DNA of 64,000 bases from Aurantibacter aestuarii (GCF_003008425.1 NZ_PXOQ01000015.1:62001-126000); one strand, 5' to 3'; shown: positions 16,454 through 25,842, numbered from the stretch's first letter. Notes: generated by a model not told the origin, from the sequence alone. Made by a program: numbers and translations.

Positions 16454-17274
16454 GACAATGCACTAATTAGGTTAAAATAACGATGTTTATGAGTTATTTC
16501 TTGCTTAAAGGTATAATTAAAATCAAGTTCTAGTAAACTCACATGTCTTATGTATTTATAAATTATGTGATAAACAGCATCATCAGTATTAACATGTCCT
16601 AATAGTTTTACTTGAATAAGCTCTGGATTAAGCTGAAGTTGTTCAAATGTAAATAGTACATAATACAAGATGTCTTCAGGTGTTTGGTATTCAAAATGAT
16701 TGAAGAATAAAAGTTTTTCAGCCTCAAAAATAATTAGATCAAACTGATAATTTGAAATGTTAACATAAACCTGTTTAGAGGTATTATTTTTCTCTAAAAC
16801 TGAAAGTTTATCTACAAGAATGCTAGAAGAATGCATAAATGTAAAGCTTCCAAATTTATCAAATATGTAATTATTAATGTTTGTAAAAGGAATATAAACA
16901 CACTGTAATTCTAAATAATTTAATGGGTCAACTTCAACGAGATCTGTTGCTAAAATTTTAGTGTTGAATTTTAAATAATCGGCGACACAATCTTTATTAA
17001 AAATAGAAGAAGGAACTAGGGTAGACCAATTATTTTGATGTAATACAATAACATCTGTAAACGAATCTCTTAATATAGCGTGATTGTCGAAAACATTTTG
17101 AGTGGCTTCTAAAAGAGATTCTGGATTTTTAAAATCATCAAATACTACATTTTCAATATGAGTTATTTGATTAGAATCTTTATCTAGTACACAAAAAGAA
17201 AGTCCACTCAAATTAATTTGAATGGACAATACTTTATTGTTATTAATATGTTCTGTATTATTCGTTACTGCCAT
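16450..17274 (-). CDS. DUF3822 family protein
   Basis: A 274-residue cytoplasmic protein of the Bacteroidota-specific DUF3822 family. It has two related halves, as in actin-like/ASKHA folds: LSIQINLSGLSFCVLDKDSNQ near the N-terminus and QVYVNISNYQFDLIIFEAEKLLFFNHFEY in the middle, with a C-terminal LLGHV. Its catalytic role is not established. The constant pairing with rsmD, here with a four-base overlap, suggests a link to ribosome maturation or RNA metabolism, but that is inference. It overlaps the upstream membrane-protein gene by 17 bases. Confidence 0.82.
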   Translation of the reverse strand: MAVTNNTEHINNNKVLSIQINLSGLSFCVLDKDSNQITHIENVVFDDFKNPESLLEATQNVFDNHAILRDSFTDVIVLHQNNWSTLVPSSIFNKDCVADYLKFNTKILATDLVEVDPLNYLELQCVYIPFTNINNYIFDKFGSFTFMHSSSILVDKLSVLEKNNTSKQVYVNISNYQFDLIIFEAEKLLFFNHFEYQTPEDILYYVLFTFEQLQLNPELIQVKLLGHVNTDDAVYHIIYKYIRHVSLLELDFNYTFKQEITHKHRYFNLISALS

Positions 17275-17989
17275 AAGTTTTTGGCCAGTTACCTATAGTT
17301 TTAACTTCATCCATAGATCCAACTTTAATTGCATCTCCATTTACACCTTCTACAGATATAACTTGGTTTTCTTTTAAAATTAAATCGTTAGGTTGGTCAT
17401 GTAATATTTTTCTCTTCTTAACAGAAGCTTCAAATACTGGGATTTTTGTATCAGAAGTAGTTAAATATCCAGCATCTAATTTAAATTTTGTGCCTTCTTT
17501 AGCAAAAGGAACATTCATCATTGTTTTATAACGATTTGAACTTTTAAATAAAGAGTCTTTAACAGATGCATAACCTAGTGTATCTACTAAAACAATTTCT
17601 TTATAAGTGGTAACACCACCGTAACGTTTTGTTAATTCTTCATCAACAATACTAGAATCTCTTCTTTGAGTTAATGTGAATTTTCCTGTTTCAATAAATT
17701 TAATTAAACTGTCATAGCTTTTTGTAAACTTTCCATTTACTTCTTTATAAGCTAATTCAGAATCTCTAATGTCTATTAATTTTTCAATAGCTTTGGCATA
17801 TCGCTCTTCTTTTATTTCATTAAATTTAATTTCCTCGTAAACCGACATGTAGGTAAAGTAACCTAATGCAATAATAACAGCCCATAAAACAATATGCACA
17901 ACTGGTCTTAGTTTATTAGGAACAAATTTATCAATTAACCAAACTATAGCAATTGTTAAAACAATAGCAAGAATAATGTATAGAATCAT
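17258..17989 (-). CDS. Membrane-anchored protein of unknown function
   Basis: A 243-residue protein with two N-terminal membrane helices (residues 2-22 and about 31-50). These are followed by a charged helix (EEIKFNEIKEERYAKAIEKLIDIRDSELAYKE, given here only as positions about 52-83) and a soluble domain that probably faces the periplasm. It recurs in flavobacteria upstream of DUF3822 and rsmD, but I do not know a named function. The helix after the membrane part resembles the pilin-like stalk of some secreted proteins, though no cleavage site is evident. A CAAATCTA box (18014-18021, TAGATTTG on the minus strand) is a possible promoter for the three-gene operon. Confidence 0.65.
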   Translation of the reverse strand: MILYIILAIVLTIAIVWLIDKFVPNKLRPVVHIVLWAVIIALGYFTYMSVYEEIKFNEIKEERYAKAIEKLIDIRDSELAYKEVNGKFTKSYDSLIKFIETGKFTLTQRRDSSIVDEELTKRYGGVTTYKEIVLVDTLGYASVKDSLFKSSNRYKTMMNVPFAKEGTKFKLDAGYLTTSDTKIPVFEASVKKRKILHDQPNDLILKENQVISVEGVNGDAIKVGSMDEVKTIGNWPKTYGSNE

Positions 17990-18102
17990 CTTTTAAATTT
18001 ATTTATGTTTCAACAAATCTACAATTTTTTTTTATTCGTAAAAACCTAAAATCCGTTAAATTCAATTTATATTTACATTCCTATCAAATTTAACCGGATT
18101 AT

Positions 18103-19530
18103 ATGACGAGTCAAGAATTCTATGTGCTTATTAAACAGGACTTTCCGTTTTCTCCTACGCAAACACAAAGTGAATTACTTCTGCATTTGTCTCAATTTAT
18201 TTTCGATAAGTCAAAAAATCAACTGTTTTTATTAAAAGGTTATGCCGGTACTGGTAAAACTACTGTAATAGGTACTATTGTTAAAAATTTATGGAAAGCA
18301 AAATATAGCTCTGTTTTAATGGCTCCAACAGGTAGGGCAGCTAAAGTAATTTCAAATTACTCCAAAAAGGAAGCTTTTACAATACACAAAAAAATTTATT
18401 TCCCAAAAAAAGAAAAAAACGGCGGTGTCAAATTTGTATTACAACCCAATAAGCATAAAAACACCGTTTTTATTGTGGATGAGGCCAGTATGATTCCAGA
18501 TACACCTGGCGACTCAAAACTTTTTGAAAATGGTTCTTTGTTAGATGATTTAATGCAGTATGTATACCAAGGACATAACTGTAAATTATTGTTAATTGGA
18601 GATACAGCGCAATTACCACCAGTAAAATTAGATTTAAGTCCTGCTTTAGACGAAAATACTTTGGCTTTAAATTATAATAAGGACGTTAAAAAAATAGAAC
18701 TTACTGAGGTTGTAAGACAAGGATTAGATTCAGGGATTTTATTAAATGCTACAGAGTTGAGAGAGACACTTGCAGGTCATTTTTTCGATAGTTTTAAATT
18801 TAATATTTCTGGAGCTAGTGATGTAGTTAGATTAGTAGATGGTTACGAGATTATGGATGCCATTAATGATGCTTACAGTAATTTAGGTTATGAAGACACA
18901 ACAATTATTGTACGAAGTAATAAACGTGCTAATCTTTATAATAAGCAAATTAGGGAACGTATTTTGTTTAATGAACATGAAATTTCTTCTGGAGATTATT
19001 TAATGGTTGTAAAAAATAATTACTTCTGGATTAAGCCTAGTACGGAAGCTGGTTTTATTGCTAATGGTGATATTGTTGAAATTCTTGAAATATTTAGCAT
19101 TACAGAATTGTACGGATTTAAATTTGCAGAAGTTAAAATAAGAATGGTAGATTATCCAAAAATGAAACCCTTTGAAACTGTATTGCTACTGGATACTATA
19201 AGTTCAGAGTCCGCTTCGCTAACGTATGAAGAGTCAAACCAACTCTATCAAAAAGTACAAGAAGATTATAAAGATGAAAGCAGTAATTATAAGCGTTTTT
19301 TAAAAATTAAAAGTAATAAGCACTTTAACGCTTTACAGGTTAAATTTTCTTACGCTATTACTTGTCATAAGTCCCAAGGTGGACAGTGGAACACCGTATT
19401 TGTAGAGCAACCCTATTTACCAAATGGAATAGATAGAGATTATTTAAGATGGTTATATACCGCCATTACTCGAGCAAAAGAAAAACTGTATCTTATAGGT
19501 TTTAAAAATGATTTCTTTGTTGATGATTAA
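18103..19530 (+). CDS. RecD-like ATP-dependent DNA helicase (superfamily 1)
   Basis: A 475-residue SF1B helicase. Walker A GYAGTGKTT lies at residues 46-54, followed by APTGRAAKV (motif Ia), FIVDEASMI (Walker B), LLIGDTAQLPPV (motif III), TEVVRQ (motif IV region), then the C-terminal UvrD_C_2 segment YAITCHKSQGGQW and LYTAITRAKEKLYLIG (motifs V-VI). The motif order fits RecD2/Dda-like 5'-3' helicases, but the long N-terminal HhH domain of true RecD2 is absent. It probably acts in replication or repair. It stands alone, facing away from the rsmD operon. Confidence 0.9.
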   Translation: MTSQEFYVLIKQDFPFSPTQTQSELLLHLSQFIFDKSKNQLFLLKGYAGTGKTTVIGTIVKNLWKAKYSSVLMAPTGRAAKVISNYSKKEAFTIHKKIYFPKKEKNGGVKFVLQPNKHKNTVFIVDEASMIPDTPGDSKLFENGSLLDDLMQYVYQGHNCKLLLIGDTAQLPPVKLDLSPALDENTLALNYNKDVKKIELTEVVRQGLDSGILLNATELRETLAGHFFDSFKFNISGASDVVRLVDGYEIMDAINDAYSNLGYEDTTIIVRSNKRANLYNKQIRERILFNEHEISSGDYLMVVKNNYFWIKPSTEAGFIANGDIVEILEIFSITELYGFKFAEVKIRMVDYPKMKPFETVLLLDTISSESASLTYEESNQLYQKVQEDYKDESSNYKRFLKIKSNKHFNALQVKFSYAITCHKSQGGQWNTVFVEQPYLPNGIDRDYLRWLYTAITRAKEKLYLIGFKNDFFVDD

Positions 19531-19573
19531 AAGATTTTAAACAGGAATTAACAATTTGCCACATATAAAATCT

Positions 19574-19581
19574 TATTTTTG
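19574..19581 (+). promoter_or_regulatory. Candidate -7 element of the kdsB operon promoter
   Basis: TATTTTTG matches TAnnTTTG and lies 25 bases before the kdsB ATG. The nearest -33 candidates are TTG at 19556 (15-base spacer, short) or TTA at 19548 (23 bases), so only the -7 box is convincing. Confidence 0.45.
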
Positions 19582-19606
19582 AATACGGTTTTAAAAAATT
19601 TCGATA

Positions 19607-20335
19607 ATGAAAATAATAGCAATGATACCTGCCAGATATAGTGCCAGTAGGTTTCCTGGTAAGTTAATGCAGGATTTAAACGGTAAGCCGGTAATTACTA
19701 GAACTTATCAAGCTACAGTAAATACTAATTTGTTTGATGATGTTATTGTTGTTACGGATAGTACTATCATTTTCAACGAAATTAAGTCTGTTGGAGGTAA
19801 AGTCATGATGAGTAAAAAAGAACATGACTGTGGAAGCGATCGAATAGCAGAAGCTGTTGAAGATTTAGATATAGATATAGTTATAAACGTACAGGGCGAT
19901 GAGCCATTTACAGAAGTAGAATCTCTTAAAAAATTAATACAAGTTTTTAAAGATGATACTTCTAAACAAGTAGACTTAGCATCTTTAATGGTGCATATCA
20001 CAGACGAGGACGAAATAAAAAACCCTAATACGGTAAAAGTTATTACAGATCAAAACAATTTTGCGCTTTATTTCTCTAGAAGTCCAATTCCTTATCCGAG
20101 AGATACAGAAGTAGAAACGCAATATTTTAAACATAAAGGTGTGTACGCTTTTCGTAAGCAAGCCATTATGGACTTCTATAATTTGCCAATGTTAATGCTT
20201 GAGGCATCAGAAAAAATAGAATGTATCCGTTATTTAGAATACGGAAAACGTATAAAAATGGTAGAAACTCATGTTCAAGGTGTTGAAATTGATACACCAG
20301 AAGATTTAGAACGCGCTAAAAAAATTTGGAAATAA
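19607..20335 (+). CDS. kdsB: 3-deoxy-manno-octulosonate cytidylyltransferase (CMP-Kdo synthetase)
   Basis: A 242-residue cytoplasmic enzyme that activates Kdo with CTP for transfer to lipid A. The N-terminal nucleotide-binding segment is [21 protein letters not shown] (residues about 7-27). [25 protein letters not shown] (about 92-99) and the C-terminal [19 protein letters not shown] complete the family pattern. It heads a tight operon with a HAD hydrolase, a KdnB-like oxidase and an acyltransferase. In Shewanella, where KdnB is present, the cytidylyltransferase prefers 8-amino-Kdo; the same preference is possible here but not shown by sequence. Confidence 0.95.
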   Translation: MKIIAMIPARYSASRFPGKLMQDLNGKPVITRTYQATVNTNLFDDVIVVTDSTIIFNEIKSVGGKVMMSKKEHDCGSDRIAEAVEDLDIDIVINVQGDEPFTEVESLKKLIQVFKDDTSKQVDLASLMVHITDEDEIKNPNTVKVITDQNNFALYFSRSPIPYPRDTEVETQYFKHKGVYAFRKQAIMDFYNLPMLMLEASEKIECIRYLEYGKRIKMVETHVQGVEIDTPEDLERAKKIWK

Positions 20336-20338
20336 GAT

Positions 20339-21052
20339 TTGGAGTATTTGAATACAACGTACCAACATATTAAAGTTATAGGTTTTGATGCAGACGATAC
20401 TCTATGGGTTAATGAAACTTACTTTCGTGACGCTGAAGAGGAATTTGCAGAATTATTAAGTCAGTTTGAAACAAAAAATAAAATTGATCAAGAACTTTTT
20501 AAAAAGGAAATAGAAAATCTGCCAACTTATGGTTATGGTGTCAAGGGTTTTACACTTTCTATGGTCGAAATGGCGTTAGAACTTTCTAATTTCAGTATTT
20601 CAAATAAAACAATAGCTCACATTCTTAATATAGGAAAGCGTATGCTTAATCAAGAAGTTGAATTGCTACCAGATGTAGAAAATACCTTGAAAAAATTAAG
20701 TAATAAGTTTAAGCTTATTGTGATTACCAAAGGAGATTTACTGGATCAAGAAAGAAAACTAGAAAAATCTAATTTGTTAGAGTATTTTCATCATATAGAG
20801 GTGGTAAGTGATAAGAAGGAAGAAAACTATAAAAAAGTACTAAATCACTTAGAGATTCATCCTTCAGAGTTTTTAATGATAGGAAATTCTCTAAAATCAG
20901 ATGTGTTACCATTAATTCATATAAATGCAAATGCAATTCATATTCCATTTCATACCACTTGGCAACATGAAGAGGCTCAGGTAAATACCGAAATGAGTAA
21001 GAAATACTTGACATTAAAAAGCATAAATGAATTATTAGAATTATTAGATTAA
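20339..21052 (+). CDS. HAD-superfamily hydrolase with TTG start
   Basis: A HAD-like phosphatase of 237 residues if begun at TTG 20339, or 234 at TTG 20348. No ATG or GTG lies between the kdsB stop and the catalytic motif, so a TTG start is needed. Motif I is GFDADDTLW (nucleophile and acid/base Asp pair), motif II IVITKGD, and motif IV MIGNSLKSDV, with a helical cap between them (about residues 30-100). The start falls 3-12 bases after kdsB, so it is co-translated. It is longer than KdsC, and a Kdo 8-phosphate role is not supported by motifs. Substrate unknown. Confidence 0.85.
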   Translation: MEYLNTTYQHIKVIGFDADDTLWVNETYFRDAEEEFAELLSQFETKNKIDQELFKKEIENLPTYGYGVKGFTLSMVEMALELSNFSISNKTIAHILNIGKRMLNQEVELLPDVENTLKKLSNKFKLIVITKGDLLDQERKLEKSNLLEYFHHIEVVSDKKEENYKKVLNHLEIHPSEFLMIGNSLKSDVLPLIHINANAIHIPFHTTWQHEEAQVNTEMSKKYLTLKSINELLELLD

Positions 21053-21091
21053 TAAAAAAAACGATATTTTTATCGAGATATTAAAATATAA

Positions 21092-22174
21092 ATGAATTAT
21101 AAGAATTTTCCAATGGTGTCCAAAGTTGTCTTTGGAAGAGGTAGTTTTAATCAATTAGGTGATATTTTGGAACCTAAACGATTAAATACGGAAGCACCAT
21201 TTATATTTTTTGTAGACGATATTTTTAAGGGAGATGCCTGGCTGTGTTCGCGCATTCCATTATCATACAACGATAAAATTATTTATGTTTCTACGGTTGA
21301 AGAACCTAAAACTTCTCAAATTGATGCCTTAGTAGAACAAATAGTGTTAGATTTTGCGTTAAAGCCATCTGGAATAATTGGTATTGGTGGCGGTAGCACT
21401 TTAGATATTGCTAAAGCAGTGTCCCTTATGCTTACCAATGATGGAGAATCTTCAAAATACCAAGGCTGGGATTTAATTAAAAATCCAGGAATATTTCATG
21501 TAGGTATTCCAACTATTTCTGGAACAGGAGCAGAGGTGTCTCGAACTACAATTTTAACTGGTCCAAAATTAAAACTAGGTATAAATAGTGACTTTACGCC
21601 ATTTGACCAAGTAGTATTGGATCCAGAGCTTACTAAAAATGTTCCTAAAGATCAGTGGTTTTACACTGGTATGGATTGTTTTGTTCATTGTATTGAATCT
21701 TTAAATGGAACTTACCTAAATGCATTTAGCAGAACTTATGGAGAAAAAGCGTTAGAGCTTTGTGAAGCTATATTTTTAGGCGATGAGTTGACAGAAGAAG
21801 AAGCTCAAGACCAATTAATGATGGCAAGTTGGCATGGTGGTATGAGCATTGCTTACTCTCAAGTTGGTGTAGCTCATGCTTTAAGTTATGGTTTAGGGTT
21901 TCTTTTAGGAATAAAACACGGTATTGGAAACTGTATTGTATTCGATCATTTAGAAGAATTTTATCCTGAAGGTGTTAAAACATTTAAGGCGATGAAAGCA
22001 AAGCATCGTATTAATTTACCTCAAGGTATTTGTAGTCAATTGTCTAATGAGGAATTTGATACTATGATAACCGTTGCGTTAAGTTTAGAACCTTTATGGG
22101 AAAATGCAATAGGAGCTAATTGGAAGTCTGTAATTACAAGAGATAAGCTAAGAGCTTTATACCAGAAAATGTAA
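21092..22174 (+). CDS. kdnB: KdnB-like 3-deoxy-alpha-D-manno-octulosonate 8-oxidase (Fe-alcohol dehydrogenase family)
   Basis: A 360-residue metal-dependent alcohol dehydrogenase. It has GIGGGSTLDIAKA (nucleotide binding, about residues 98-110), GIPTISGTGAEVSRT, the metal-ligand region WFYTGMDCFVHCIESL, and AHALSYGLG plus KHGIGNCIVFD (His ligands). From memory this closely tracks Shewanella KdnB, including the opening MNYKNF, the SLMLTN...YQGWDLIK stretch and FYPEGVKTF. KdnB oxidises C8 of Kdo; the aminotransferase KdnA then yields 8-amino-Kdo, which alters LPS charge and polymyxin sensitivity. No KdnA homologue is adjacent. The gene follows the HAD gene by 39 bases and runs into the acyltransferase with a single-base gap. 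Confidence 0.85.
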   Translation: MNYKNFPMVSKVVFGRGSFNQLGDILEPKRLNTEAPFIFFVDDIFKGDAWLCSRIPLSYNDKIIYVSTVEEPKTSQIDALVEQIVLDFALKPSGIIGIGGGSTLDIAKAVSLMLTNDGESSKYQGWDLIKNPGIFHVGIPTISGTGAEVSRTTILTGPKLKLGINSDFTPFDQVVLDPELTKNVPKDQWFYTGMDCFVHCIESLNGTYLNAFSRTYGEKALELCEAIFLGDELTEEEAQDQLMMASWHGGMSIAYSQVGVAHALSYGLGFLLGIKHGIGNCIVFDHLEEFYPEGVKTFKAMKAKHRINLPQGICSQLSNEEFDTMITVALSLEPLWENAIGANWKSVITRDKLRALYQKM

Positions 22175-22175
22175 T

Positions 22176-22724
22176 ATGAGATGGTTAGCTCGGATTATTT
22201 ATTTTAAAATTTTAGGCTGGAGATATACGGGAAATTTAAACTTTTCAAAAGATACCGTAAAAAAGGCTGTAATTATTTCTGCACCTCACACTAGTTATTC
22301 AGATTTTTTTATTGGTCTTTATCTAAGAAAAATCATTGGGGTTAAAACCAACTTTGTTGCCAAAAAAGAACTATTTACTTGGCCGTTTGGTTATTATTTT
22401 AAAATGGTTGGTGGTATTGCCTTAGACCGAACATCTGGTCAAAATAAAGTAGAGGCGATATCTAAATTATTCAAAAACAAAGAAGAATTTCGATTAACAT
22501 TAGCGCCAGAAGGTACACGAAAAAAAGTTTCCGACTGGAAAACAGGCTTCTATTACATTGCTCAAAAAGCAAATGTCCCTATTATTATGTTTACATTAGA
22601 TTTTGAAAACAAGGTTAACCATATTTCTGAACCTTATTATCTTACTAATAATTTTGAAAAAGATATGGCTTACTTAAAATCTTTTTTTAAAGGTGTTAAA
22701 GGAAAAATTGAAAAATATTCTTAA
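22176..22724 (+). CDS. Small 1-acyl-glycerol-3-phosphate acyltransferase family protein
   Basis: A 182-residue PlsC-like acyltransferase. It has the HX4D catalytic motif APHTSYSDF (about residues 36-44), KKELFTWPFG, GGIALDRTS and the substrate-binding LAPEGTRKK (about 108-116). It lacks an N-terminal membrane helix and is shorter than bacterial PlsC (about 240), as in a compact subfamily common in Bacteroidota. Acting at the inner face of the membrane on a lysophospholipid or another acyl acceptor is the general expectation. Its position after the KdnB-like gene, one base away, hints at lipid A or envelope lipid work, which is inference. Confidence 0.87.
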   Translation: MRWLARIIYFKILGWRYTGNLNFSKDTVKKAVIISAPHTSYSDFFIGLYLRKIIGVKTNFVAKKELFTWPFGYYFKMVGGIALDRTSGQNKVEAISKLFKNKEEFRLTLAPEGTRKKVSDWKTGFYYIAQKANVPIIMFTLDFENKVNHISEPYYLTNNFEKDMAYLKSFFKGVKGKIEKYS

Positions 22725-22927
22725 TTAGATTTTTTTAATAAAACTTTAATAATTTATGTTAAATACGTTATAAAGTCACAAAGTAATTCTGTTTTATATA
22801 AAATGATTATCCATATTGCGTAGAGGTTATGTAGGAAAGTTAAAATGCTGTTAAAGCTTTAAACCATTAAAACCTACAAATAAACCATTACGTACATAGA
22901 CTAACAAATCAATTAAAAACAAGTATT

Positions 22928-23977
22928 ATGAAAAACAAAACAAAATTTTTAGGAGCTGTATTATTTACAGCATTGGCATTCGTTTCATGTAGTGATGACG
23001 ATGATGCAACAGTAGTAGTGGGTACACCAACTCCAGGAGTTACTGCGCAAACAAGATTATTTGCCACGAGTAATGGAGGAAGTTCAATTGTGAATTACAA
23101 TTTAACAGATTTAAATAATATAACAACTAAAACTTTTATAACAGCAAATGCTAATGCAGATGGTGTATACTATGATGCAAGTACGGACCTAGCAGTGGTT
23201 GCTAACAGAAACACTAATAGTTTAGATGCCTATAATAGTATCAACATAAATAATAGTGGTGTTGCTGTTGTTTCGGACTTTAGTTCTACAGCAGATATGT
23301 CTTCTCCAAGAGAAGTTACAGTAAAGGGGAATTTTTATGTTGTTGCAAATAGCAATCCAGATGGATTGGATGCTACTGCAGATGGAGAATTTTACATTTA
23401 TCAAAAGAGCGGTAATTCGTTCACACTACGTAATGTAGTGTCTGTTGCATTTGATGTATGGAGTGGAGTTTTTGTAGGTGACGATTTTTATGTAGTTGTT
23501 GATAAAACAGGTGATTTAGCAGTTTTTAATAACTTTTTAGCAGCTAATACAGTAGATGCAACTGTAGCTCCTTCAAAGAGAATTACAATAGAAGGAATTA
23601 CAAGAACTCACGGTATTACATTTGATGCTTCAACAGGAACTGGAATTATGACAGATATTGCTACAGTAGGAGTTGCTGGTGCAGAAGCTGATGGTGGATT
23701 CCACGTTATTGCTGATTTTGAATCTAAAGTTGCAGCTGTTGCAGATGGAGGAACTTTATTAATTGCAGGAAATCAAGTAAGAGTAGCTGGTTCTAATACA
23801 ATGTTAGGTAACCCTGTAGATGTAGCATTCGACGGTTCTACTGGAATTGTATATATAGCAGAAGCTGCAAATGGAAAGATTTTAGCTTTTAGTAATGTTT
23901 CAGCAGGAGGAAATTTAACTCCAATTGTTGATAACGATTTATCAGGAGCTTCATCGGTATATTTATCTAAAGAATAA
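22928..23977 (+). CDS. Secreted Asp-rich lipoprotein, probable beta-propeller, function unknown
   Basis: A 349-residue protein with a lipoprotein signal (ALAFVSC, Cys at about residue 21) followed by SDDDD, the acidic export tag typical of surface-exposed flavobacterial lipoproteins. The remainder shows repeated beta blades (IVNYNLTDLNN, LDAYNSINI, FYIYQKSGNSF, ADFESKVAAVADGGTLLIAG, VAFDGSTGIVYIAEAANGKI) like NHL/YVTN propellers. I cannot name a specific family. It is monocistronic with a strong terminator. The 203 bases upstream hold no other gene I can see. Confidence 0.6.
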   Translation: MKNKTKFLGAVLFTALAFVSCSDDDDATVVVGTPTPGVTAQTRLFATSNGGSSIVNYNLTDLNNITTKTFITANANADGVYYDASTDLAVVANRNTNSLDAYNSININNSGVAVVSDFSSTADMSSPREVTVKGNFYVVANSNPDGLDATADGEFYIYQKSGNSFTLRNVVSVAFDVWSGVFVGDDFYVVVDKTGDLAVFNNFLAANTVDATVAPSKRITIEGITRTHGITFDASTGTGIMTDIATVGVAGAEADGGFHVIADFESKVAAVADGGTLLIAGNQVRVAGSNTMLGNPVDVAFDGSTGIVYIAEAANGKILAFSNVSAGGNLTPIVDNDLSGASSVYLSKE

Positions 23978-23998
23978 TTATATCATTATATAATGTTA

Positions 23999-24029
23999 AA
24001 AGAGCCTCATTTTTTGAGGCTCTTTTTTT
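23999..24029 (+). terminator. Terminator after the propeller lipoprotein
   Basis: An 11-bp stem AAAGAGCCTCA / TGAGGCTCTTT (23999-24009 with 24015-24025) has a T-rich loop and is followed by T-rich sequence. Confidence 0.88.
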
Positions 24030-24119
24030 ATATATGATTTCATCAGATTAAAATTGAACTTTATCGAATTTTATTGAAAGATTTAGTAATTAAACCTACA
24101 TTTAAATAAATACTTAATT

Positions 24120-25838
24120 ATGAAGCAATTTTATATTTTGTTTTTATTTGGATTAGTTACGCAAGCACAAGTTAATTTTGTTAATAGAGCTGTAGATATG
24201 AATATGCAAATCTCTACAGGAGATTCTCAATATGGAAGTGGTGTTTCTTTTCAAGATTTTGATAACGATGGTTTAGATGATATAACTTTAGGTACAGAAA
24301 CAGGACAACCTATTTTTTTTTATAAAAACATGGGTAATTCGTTTCAACTACAAGCGTTAAATATACCTGCAAATACCTCTCAGCATAAACAAATTAATTG
24401 GGTAGACATAGATAATGATGGTGATAAAGATTTGTTTGTAGCTAGTAATGTCGTTGGGAATAAGTTATATATTAATGACGGTAGTTTTAATTTTACGGAT
24501 ATTACCAATACAACAGGTTTACCTACAGCGAATATCTTTACAAACGGAGCGTCTTGGGGAGATTATAATAACGATGGATTTTTAGACGTTTTCTTATCTA
24601 ACAGAGACTCTAGTGGTGTTAATCCTAATATGCTTTTTAAAAATAATGGAAATAACACCTTTACTAATGTTTCAAATAGCTCTGGAATAGGAGAGTACTC
24701 GGTACTTTCTTTTTGTTCTGCTTTTTTCGATTATAATAATGATGGCTTTCAGGATATTTATATCGCTAACGATCGGGTAATTTATCCAAATATATTATAT
24801 AAAAATAATGGAGACGGGACTTTTACAGATGTAAGTACAGTTTCTGGAGCAGGGATTTCAATAGACGCTATGTCTACTACTATAGATGATTTTGATAGTG
24901 ATGGTTTTTTAGATATTTATGTTACCAACACACCAAATGGTAATGTGTTTTTAAGAAATAATGGAGATGAAACCTTTACAAATATTGCTTCTGCTACCGG
25001 AACTACATTTAACAGTATTGCTTGGGGCTCTGTTTTTTTAGATGCTGAAAATGATGCCGATTTAGATTTATACGTAAGTGGTTCTTTAGATGGTTCTAAC
25101 CCAAGTTTACCGTCTGCTGCATTTTACCTTAATAATGCAAATAATACATTTACATTAACTACAAATTGTGGATTTTCTGGAGATAATTTAGAAAGTTTTT
25201 CAAATGCTATTGGCGATTTTAATAATGACGGTTTGTCTGATATTGTGGTAAATAATGCAAATAATAATAATATTTTACTTTGGAAGAATGAATCTGTAAC
25301 GTCTAACAATTTTCTTAAAGTTAAACTACAAGGCACTTTAAGTAATCGTGATGGTGTAGGTTCAAAAATTGAAATTTCTATTAATGGAGAAAAGCAGTAT
25401 AGATACACTTTAAATGGTGAAGGTTATATTGCTCAAAACGCTTCTACTGAAATTTTTGGACTTGGACAAGCTACACAAGTTGATTATATAAAAGTAACCT
25501 GGTTAAGTGGTGTTGTAGATATATATAATAATATCGCTTCAAACCAAACCGTAACTATTATAGAAAATACTAGTATTTTATCTACTCAAGACTTTTCTTC
25601 TAAAGCATTAAGCTTGTTTCCTAATCCAGCAACTGATAATCTTTTTATTAAAGGTTTAGCTGAAGAAAGCCAAATTTCTGTTTTTAGTATTTTAGGTCAA
25701 AATGTTATGACTGTTGATAATAAGCAGTTAAAAAATGAAGCATTAAATATTAGTAGCTTGGAAAAAGGCATTTATATGTTAAAAATTACTACTCAAAACT
25801 CTAATCAGACAAAATACCTTAAATTTATTAAAGACTAA
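24120..25838 (+). CDS. Secreted FG-GAP/ASPIC-UnbV repeat protein with T9SS sorting domain
   Basis: A 572-residue exported protein. A signal peptide (MKQFYILFLFGLVTQAQ) precedes seven calcium-loop FG-GAP/VCBS repeats, seen as DFDNDGLDD, DIDNDGDKD, DYNNDGFLD, DYNNDGFQD, DFDSDGFLD, DAENDADLD and DFNNDGLSD (about residues 38-385). An ASPIC/UnbV domain follows (SNRDGVGSKIEISI to VTWLSGVVD, about 405-470). A C-terminal type A sorting domain comes last (LSLFPNPATDNLFIKG, about 498-572), which directs type IX secretion to the surface. It is probably a calcium-stabilised propeller in adhesion or matrix interaction; the ligand is unknown. It converges on the beta-helix lipoprotein with only four bases between stops. 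Confidence 0.9.
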   Translation: MKQFYILFLFGLVTQAQVNFVNRAVDMNMQISTGDSQYGSGVSFQDFDNDGLDDITLGTETGQPIFFYKNMGNSFQLQALNIPANTSQHKQINWVDIDNDGDKDLFVASNVVGNKLYINDGSFNFTDITNTTGLPTANIFTNGASWGDYNNDGFLDVFLSNRDSSGVNPNMLFKNNGNNTFTNVSNSSGIGEYSVLSFCSAFFDYNNDGFQDIYIANDRVIYPNILYKNNGDGTFTDVSTVSGAGISIDAMSTTIDDFDSDGFLDIYVTNTPNGNVFLRNNGDETFTNIASATGTTFNSIAWGSVFLDAENDADLDLYVSGSLDGSNPSLPSAAFYLNNANNTFTLTTNCGFSGDNLESFSNAIGDFNNDGLSDIVVNNANNNNILLWKNESVTSNNFLKVKLQGTLSNRDGVGSKIEISINGEKQYRYTLNGEGYIAQNASTEIFGLGQATQVDYIKVTWLSGVVDIYNNIASNQTVTIIENTSILSTQDFSSKALSLFPNPATDNLFIKGLAEESQISVFSILGQNVMTVDNKQLKNEALNISSLEKGIYMLKITTQNSNQTKYLKFIKD

Positions 25839-25842
25839 TTTC

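Noticed and set aside
22725-22927. 203-base gap after the acyltransferase gene, searched for a riboswitch or small RNA
   Set aside because: No stable paired structure, terminator or conserved aptamer core is visible.
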